Source: CAZWDL01 sp964632995
Lineage (GTDB): Bacteria > Bacteroidota > Bacteroidia > Chitinophagales > Saprospiraceae
Reading direction: 5' to 3'
Length of the DNA stretch: 9,587 nucleotides
Assembly (NCBI GenBank): GCA_964632995.1
Contig: CAZWDL010000187.1
Span: forward strand, 1 to 9,587
A model generated the notes under the pieces. The model was not told the origin of the DNA. It saw nothing but the letters and a program-made list of their open reading frames with translations, and did no database searches. Every line of letters starts with the position of its first letter. Position 1 is the first letter of the stretch. Below, piece by piece: positions 6,320 through 9,587 of the stretch. The translations under genes were made by a program, and so were the position numbers.

Positions 6320-6571
6320 GCAAACAGAAAACCGGGTTGCGAATTTTTCCCGAAGAATTGCTGAGAAAAGCCTCAGCCTTGGCCGGAAAACCAACGTAAG
6401 ACGGAAAGCTTCGCAACTCTTTTTAAAAGCAATCGACTTTTAATTTGGTATATATTCCATGGTCAATTGGGTGTTCAATTTTTACGGCCGTTTCATTTGA
6501 AACATGCATACCTTCAAAACAAGAAACCGGCCCTGCTGTCGCTCCGAATGTTTCGGGGCGACAGTTTTTTT
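6320..6571 (+). ncRNA. candidate small RNA or attenuated leader
   Basis: If transcription starts after the -7 box at 6306-6313, it would end at the strong terminator at 6536-6571, giving an RNA of about 250 nt. Within it, GTTGCGAA (6336-6343) can pair with TTCGCAAC (6410-6417), and GTTTC-ATTT-GAAAC (6490-6503) forms a perfect hairpin. GGCCGTTT near 6487 can alternatively pair with AAACCGGCC near 6525-6533. Alternative pairings ahead of a terminator suggest either a small RNA or an attenuator for barrel gene B, which starts 100 bp after the terminator. No known RNA family is recognised. Confidence 0.3.
6536..6571 (+). terminator. strong Rho-independent terminator
   Basis: A 13-bp stem, CTGTCGCTCCGAA (6536-6548) with TTCGGGGCGACAG (6552-6564), has one G-U pair and loop TGT and is followed directly by seven T (6565-6571). 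This is a textbook intrinsic terminator on the plus strand. It lies about 395 bp after the kelch stop codon and 100 bp before barrel gene B, so it probably ends an intergenic transcript or attenuates the downstream gene. Confidence 0.85.
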
Positions 6572-6670
6572 GCAGCTCCTATTTTTTTCTTCCCGCCTTT
6601 GAACTCCCTCCCCATTCCTGATGTCATAAGAGTAAGCCCAATAGAAGACTTGAGACAAAATGCCCCTCTT

Positions 6671-7261
6671 ATGTATTATCGTTTGCTCTTCCTGTGGTTT
6701 TTCATCTTCGCTACCCTCCCTACACTCTTTTCTCAAACCCGCTTCAGCCCGAAGTTCGGCTTTAATTTTTCCGCGATGGATATCGAAGCCGATACCATTG
6801 AAACGGAAGGTCGATCAGGCTTTAATATCGGCCTCGATCTGCGCATCGAGGACCAACGATTGTTTTTCCATCCCGGCTTCCACTATCAGCAGGTCAAGGC
6901 CGACCTGACCAAGCTGGAGAAGCCCGCCGCCCCCGAAGCACTGACCGAAGAGGTCCGCATCAACTCCATCAAAGTACCGCTCAACGTGGGCTATTATCTG
7001 ACCCGCGAAGGCAGTCTGCTGCGCCTGCATCTGCGCGGCGGCATCGTCCCTCAGTTTATCGTCTCCGCCACCGAGCGCGAAGCATTCAATTTCAATAAAG
7101 ACCAACTCAATAGCTTTACCTGGGGGGCCAATGCTGCCGTCGGTATCGACTTTATTCTACTCACCGTGGAGCTATCCTATGAATTCGGGCTCTCCAATGT
7201 ATACCAGGAACAGCCGGGGAAAAACCGGATGGCGATCCTGCGCTTCGGATTCATATTTTAG
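6671..7261 (+). CDS. PorT/OmpW-like outer-membrane beta-barrel protein (paralogue B)
   Basis: A 196-residue exported protein with a signal peptide at 1-21 (LLFLWFFIFATLPTLFSQ). Barrel strands follow: FSPKFGFNFSAM (25-36), GFNIGLDLRI, LFFHPGFHYQQV, IKVPLNVGYYL, LLRLHLRGGIVPQFIVSA, SFTWGANAAVGIDFILLTVELSYEFGLS. The terminal strand AILRFGFIF ends in phenylalanine, as expected for Bam-dependent insertion. An upstream in-frame Met at 6467 would place the terminator hairpin inside the coding region and 68 residues before the signal peptide, so the start at 6671 is preferred. It is a clear paralogue of the gene at 1802-2395: same length, and the same motifs in the same order. The closest strong transcription signal upstream is the terminator at 6536-6571, so expression may depend on read-through or on an undetected promoter. 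Ligand and role are unknown. Confidence 0.85.
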   Translation: MYYRLLFLWFFIFATLPTLFSQTRFSPKFGFNFSAMDIEADTIETEGRSGFNIGLDLRIEDQRLFFHPGFHYQQVKADLTKLEKPAAPEALTEEVRINSIKVPLNVGYYLTREGSLLRLHLRGGIVPQFIVSATEREAFNFNKDQLNSFTWGANAAVGIDFILLTVELSYEFGLSNVYQEQPGKNRMAILRFGFIF

Positions 7262-7298
7262 CCTCGTCTGCAAAATTTTCTTTTTATCCTGCCGATCA

Positions 7299-7328
7299 TT
7301 GTTTCACCGCAAGATATTAGTATCTTTA
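7299..7328 (+). promoter_or_regulatory. Bacteroidota-type promoter upstream of the fasciclin gene
   Basis: TTG (7299-7301), a 19-bp spacer and TATCTTTA (7321-7328) match the Bacteroidota consensus except for the last base. The same -7 box occurs in front of the winged-helix gene. Transcription would start near 7335, leaving a leader of about 215 nt before the fasciclin start codon. Confidence 0.55.
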
Positions 7329-7334
7329 GCATCG

Positions 7335-7514
7335 AAAACCTGTACCAACCACCTGTCACGCTTCCCATTCGATTTTCATTGCTTTCGCAAAAATTGATCA
7401 GGCGCCTTTTTTCTGGCGTTTTGCCTGATACTTTACGTTGAATGCATCCTCAAACCTAGCAAGCTCAAATCCGGAACATCCATACACCGCCTAGCGGGGT
7501 ATGCTGCTTTTTTT
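7335..7514 (+). ncRNA. candidate structured leader or small RNA upstream of the fasciclin gene
   Basis: Between the promoter at 7299-7328 and the terminator-like hairpin at 7481-7514 lies a further stem: ATCAGGC (7397-7403) with GCCTGAT (7423-7429), extended by GCC/GGC (7404-7406, 7415-7417) with a bulge. No protein-like ORF begins here. The segment could be an attenuated 5' leader of the fasciclin gene or a separate RNA of about 180 nt. No known riboswitch is recognised. Confidence 0.3.
7481..7514 (+). terminator. terminator-like hairpin just before the fasciclin gene
   Basis: CATACACCGC (7481-7490) pairs with GCGGGGTATG (7494-7503) around CTA, with a single A-G mismatch. CTGC and then seven T (7508-7514) follow. 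The four-base gap before the T-run weakens it a little. It lies only 37 bp before the start codon at 7552, which suggests attenuation of that gene. Confidence 0.5.
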
Positions 7515-7551
7515 ATTCATTTCAATATACTTCAAAACAAAAATTTTTGTT

Positions 7552-8034
7552 ATGAGAAAAGTTCTGATGACCAAATTACTGGTTCTCTTTGTCTTCGCCG
7601 GCACCCTGAACATGGGCTGCAGCTCCGGCTACTCCAAAGTCCTGAACATGCTCTCCAATAAGGGCAACCTGGACACGGTTCTCAATTTGGTGAATGCCGC
7701 CGGAGGACTGGATAACATTTTGGGAGACCTGAAAAACTTCACCATGTTGGCGCCCAGCGACGACGCCTTCTCGAAGCTCGGCGCCGACGTGCTGTCCAGC
7801 CTCACCGATCCCTCTAATAAAGACCAGCTCGTCAATACGCTGAAAAATCACATCCTGCCGGGCAAGATGGATCTCGCAGGGCTTGCAGACATGGGGGGTG
7901 ACATCGCCAGCCTGGGCGGCAAAGACCTCGGTATCAGCGGCAGCGGCGATGATATGAAAATCGGCGGAGCTAATGTAATGGAAACCATCAAGGCGGGCAA
8001 AGGCGTCATTCACGTCATTGATAAGATACTGTAA
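7552..8034 (+). CDS. fasciclin (FAS1) domain putative lipoprotein
   Basis: A 160-residue exported protein with one FAS1 domain. Residues 1-22 form a signal sequence (MRKVLMTKLLVLFVFAGTLNMG) followed by Cys23. NMGC is an imperfect lipobox, so lipid attachment is likely but not certain. The FAS1 domain spans about 38-160. It opens with LDTVLNLVNAAGGLDNIL (40-57), has the H1 motif KNFTMLAPSDDAFSKL (61-76), the middle NTLKNHILPGKM (95-106), and ends with the H2-like motif AGKGVIHVIDKIL (148-160). FAS1 proteins act in adhesion and matrix contact at the cell surface, and many bacterial single-domain forms have no defined partner. An upstream Met at 7501 falls inside the terminator-like hairpin and adds 17 residues before the signal peptide, so 7552 is preferred. 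The gene ends directly after H2, as usual for a single-domain protein. It stands alone, with a promoter and structured leader upstream. Confidence 0.9.
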   Translation: MRKVLMTKLLVLFVFAGTLNMGCSSGYSKVLNMLSNKGNLDTVLNLVNAAGGLDNILGDLKNFTMLAPSDDAFSKLGADVLSSLTDPSNKDQLVNTLKNHILPGKMDLAGLADMGGDIASLGGKDLGISGSGDDMKIGGANVMETIKAGKGVIHVIDKIL

Positions 8035-8239
8035 ATCTACTTTCGGCCTGGAGACTGGAGGACATCGGTGAATCGAAGCTTCGCAAAAGCGAAAATCACA
8101 GGCGTTCTCCGAGTCTTTCCGTCTTCCGGTTATCTTCTTTCTTTGCTTCCGGTCTCCTCGCCGCTACCCCCCCCTCCATTTTTCATACCTGCCTAACCCT
8201 GACACAAATGTTTGACAATCAAATACTTTCGATCATTTG

Positions 8240-8384
8240 TCGTCATTATTCATAGGTTCTTCGTAATGTGAGGCTAAAGTGTTTGCCAGGCTTGGGTTCC
8301 CCAACGCTAAGATCCTTGAGGAGCAAAACCCAAGAATGGCAGTCAATTTATCCTCCTAATAGATTAATCCGTGGATAATCCGGG
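8240..8384 (-). mobile_element. MITE-like element, copy 2 (diverged, inverted)
   Basis: This stretch aligns with the reverse complement of the element at 1527-1703 in four colinear blocks. GGTTCTTCGTAATG (8255-8268) matches 13 of 14 bases of 1675-1688. TTGCCAGGCTTGGG (8283-8296) matches 1647-1660 exactly. CCCAAGAATGGC (8329-8340) matches 1571-1582 exactly. Positions 8361-8384 match 20 of 24 bases of 1527-1550. The right end GGATAATCCGGG is intact and the left end is degraded. About 32 bp of the middle, including the 1605-1622 hairpin, is missing. The subterminal inverted repeat (GCCA-2-CTTGGGTT at 8285-8298 against AACCCAAG-2-TGGC at 8327-8340) is retained, so folding may be conserved. It appears older or more decayed than copy 1. 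Confidence 0.55.
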
Positions 8385-8421
8385 TTAGTCTGGCCCAGCC
8401 CAATTCGGCCCTCCGTACTGA

Positions 8422-8580
8422 CGTTCCCGACGGGTCGGCGCGCTGGAGCTCAACGAGGATCCCGGCAACTTTAAGTTTGCAATCGTCCCTGATCGCAGCG
8501 GCGGTCAGCGGGCCGGCGTATTCCACGACAGCGTCCTTTTGGAAAACGTGGGCACGGAAAAAAATTCCCTTACCTTTGTG
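8422..8580 (+). pseudogene. orphan coding-like fragment
   Basis: From just after a stop at 8419-8421 an open frame with no start codon reads in part LELNEDPGNFKFAIVPD, then RSGGQRAGVFHDSVLLENVG. For 8440-8556, 29 of 39 codons end in G or C, which resembles the coding bias of neighbouring genes more than spacer DNA. The frame then loses protein-like character and runs into the 5' region of the pyrophosphatase gene. It begins 38 bp after the MITE-like copy 2. It may be the surviving tail of a gene broken by insertion or deletion. The product is not recognised and chance is possible. Confidence 0.3.
8548..8578 (+). promoter_or_regulatory. promoter of the pyrophosphatase gene
   Basis: TACCTTTG (8571-8578) is an exact match to the Bacteroidota -7 consensus. 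At a 20-bp spacing the -33 position reads GTG (8548-8550), one mismatch from TTG. The predicted leader is about 42 nt. The promoter lies inside the coding-like fragment, consistent with that fragment being non-functional. Confidence 0.5.
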
Positions 8581-8626
8581 CCTGCAAAATGCGCTTTACA
8601 TCAAACTCACAATATTCCACTCCATC

Positions 8627-9355
8627 ATGAGCCAAGAAGCATTTGATAAGATCTGGAAAATGATCGGCCTGCGCTACAAGTCGCATCCCTGGCACGGCAT
8701 CCCCATCGGAAAGGAAGTGCCCAATGTGGTGACGACTTTCATCGAGGTGATCCCCACCGATACCGTTAAGTACGAAGTAGATAAAATCACCGGTTACCTG
8801 ATGATCGACCGGCCGCAGAAGTTCTCCAACATCGTGCCGGCCCTGTACGGGTTTATTCCACAGACTTACTGCAAAGAACAGGTGGCCGCTTACTGCCGGG
8901 AGAAAACCGGCCGCGAGGGCATCATCGGCGACGACGATCCGCTCGACATCTGCGTGCTGACCGAGCGCGAGGTCACCCACGGCAACATCATCGTCAAGGC
9001 CACGCCCATCGGCGGTCTGCGCATGATCGACAACGGCGAGGCCGACGATAAGATCATCGCCGTGCTCAGCAATGACGAGGTGTACGGCCACTGGAAAAAT
9101 ATCGACGACCTACCTGCCAACCTGATCAACCGGCTTCGCCACTACTTCCTCACCTACAAGCAGCTCCCCGGTGAGGAACCGACCTGTGAGATCACTGATG
9201 TCTACGGCCGCGAAGAGGCCTTCGAAGTCATCCGTCGCAGCCGCCAGGACTACGAGGAAGCCTACGGCGACCTGGAAAGCGCCCTGACGCTCACCCTGCT
9301 GGAGGCCTTCAACCTGGGACAACGGCAACGGAATATTCTCAAGGATTTGGAGTAA
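8627..9355 (+). CDS. ppa: inorganic pyrophosphatase, family I
   Basis: A 242-residue cytoplasmic enzyme that hydrolyses pyrophosphate to two phosphates with Mg2+, pulling biosynthetic reactions forward. The hallmark metal motif DDDPLD is at 102-107, with Asp102 and Asp107 as ligands. Further active-site residues by alignment to the E. coli enzyme are Lys48 and Glu50 (KYEVDK), Arg62 (MIDRP), Tyr74 (LYGFIP), Asp135 and Asp140 with Lys142 (IDNGEADDK), and Tyr177-Lys178 (LTYKQLPG). All are present, so it should be active. It is longer than the roughly 175-residue E. coli type. The extra length lies in about 20 N-terminal residues, a short insertion around 82-98 and a C-terminal helical stretch after 205. 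An in-frame Met at 8477 would add 50 residues upstream of the promoter at 8548-8578, so the ATG at 8627 is used. No Shine-Dalgarno site is visible. Confidence 0.95.
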   Translation: MSQEAFDKIWKMIGLRYKSHPWHGIPIGKEVPNVVTTFIEVIPTDTVKYEVDKITGYLMIDRPQKFSNIVPALYGFIPQTYCKEQVAAYCREKTGREGIIGDDDPLDICVLTEREVTHGNIIVKATPIGGLRMIDNGEADDKIIAVLSNDEVYGHWKNIDDLPANLINRLRHYFLTYKQLPGEEPTCEITDVYGREEAFEVIRRSRQDYEEAYGDLESALTLTLLEAFNLGQRQRNILKDLE

Positions 9356-9587
9356 GCGGATGAAAAAGGCGGTTCGGGATGGTTTGAGTTGCTTTGATAT
9401 CGTTCGAGATGGCTTCGACAGACGGAGGGAGAACTTCCATTAGGAGTTCCATCTGCTCTTATGGTCAGGTTGTGGTTCTGCGGTGGTTTAGCATAGCTTA
9501 ACCCGTGTTGATTACCCATAAGTCCGGTTTTAGCTACTTCTACGGTTCATCTGTTCGTCAGTTTTACTGTTCTGCGGTTCTGAATGT
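9356..9587. other. gene-free 3' end of window
   Basis: The last 232 bp hold no convincing gene. Two short direct-repeat pairs are seen: GTTCGGGATGGTTTGA-like (from 9372) and GTTCGAGATGGCTTCGA (from 9402), 30 bp apart, and GTTCTGCGGT at 9475-9484 and 9569-9578. A 5-bp hairpin GAACT/AGTTC is near 9431-9449. No intrinsic terminator for the pyrophosphatase gene was found. Confidence 0.4.

Noticed and set aside
6467..6670. 68-residue N-terminal extension of barrel protein B
   Set aside because: The extension spans a strong intrinsic terminator and precedes a good signal peptide starting at 6671.
8045..8160. Long-range pairing GGAGACTGGAGG with CTTCCGGTCTCC as a fasciclin terminator
   Set aside because: Arms are about 100 bp apart with two mismatches and there is no T-run, so a terminator role is not supported.
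8477..8626. 50-residue N-terminal extension of the pyrophosphatase
   Set aside because: It contains the predicted promoter and does not resemble family I pyrophosphatases; the ATG at 8627 fits.
9262..9519. Minus-strand ORF of 85 codons at the window end
   Set aside because: About a third overlaps the pyrophosphatase gene in antisense and the rest is low-quality, serine/proline-rich text with no recognisable pattern.
9372..9578. Short direct repeats as a possible CRISPR or tandem array
   Set aside because: Only two imperfect units of each type, without regular spacing or repeated spacers.

Overview
The window looks like chromosomal DNA from a member of the Bacteroidota, possibly of the Saprospiria. 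The phylum call rests on three things. Several intergenic regions carry boxes matching the Bacteroidota housekeeping promoter (TTG, 19-20 bp spacer, TAnnTTTG-like -7 box). No gene is preceded by a clear AGGAGG ribosome binding site. Two genes encode the small PorT/OmpW-like outer-membrane beta-barrels common in that phylum. The class is a guess from overall style.

Layout, left to right. A DinB/DUF1572 four-helix protein (99-629, +) is followed by a gap of about 300 bp. A small winged-helix (ArsR-like) regulator (927-1262, -) follows, with a good upstream promoter. A gene-free block (1263-1801) holds nested hairpins, a 177-bp MITE-like element with inverted-repeat ends, and a separate 22-bp inverted repeat. 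Barrel gene A (1802-2395, -) is divergent from a D-threonine aldolase/D-serine dehydratase-type PLP enzyme (2591-3697, +). That enzyme converges on a tandem-domain universal stress protein (3742-4596, -). Upstream of the stress protein on the same strand lies a thioredoxin-fold protein whose CxxC site is replaced by SARD (4761-5030, -). An exported kelch-type protein (5344-6141, +) follows. Next come a 530-bp region ending in a strong intrinsic terminator, barrel gene B (6671-7261, +), and a second structured leader with its own promoter and terminator-like hairpin. A fasciclin-domain putative lipoprotein (7552-8034, +) comes next. After it are a second, inverted and diverged copy of the MITE-like element (about 8240-8384), an orphan coding-like fragment, and family I inorganic pyrophosphatase (8627-9355, +).

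The genes do not form one pathway. Most appear to be single transcription units with long spacers, typical of a low-density Bacteroidota chromosome. Functional links are loose: envelope or exported proteins (two barrels, kelch protein, fasciclin protein), stress or redox proteins (universal stress protein, cysteine-less thioredoxin-like protein), and housekeeping metabolism (pyrophosphatase, D-amino-acid enzyme).

I see no convincing undescribed multi-gene system. The most interesting signals are non-coding or about lost catalytic residues: the two-copy MITE-like family, two intergenic regions that look like small RNAs or attenuated leaders in front of envelope genes, and the thioredoxin-fold protein without its cysteines.
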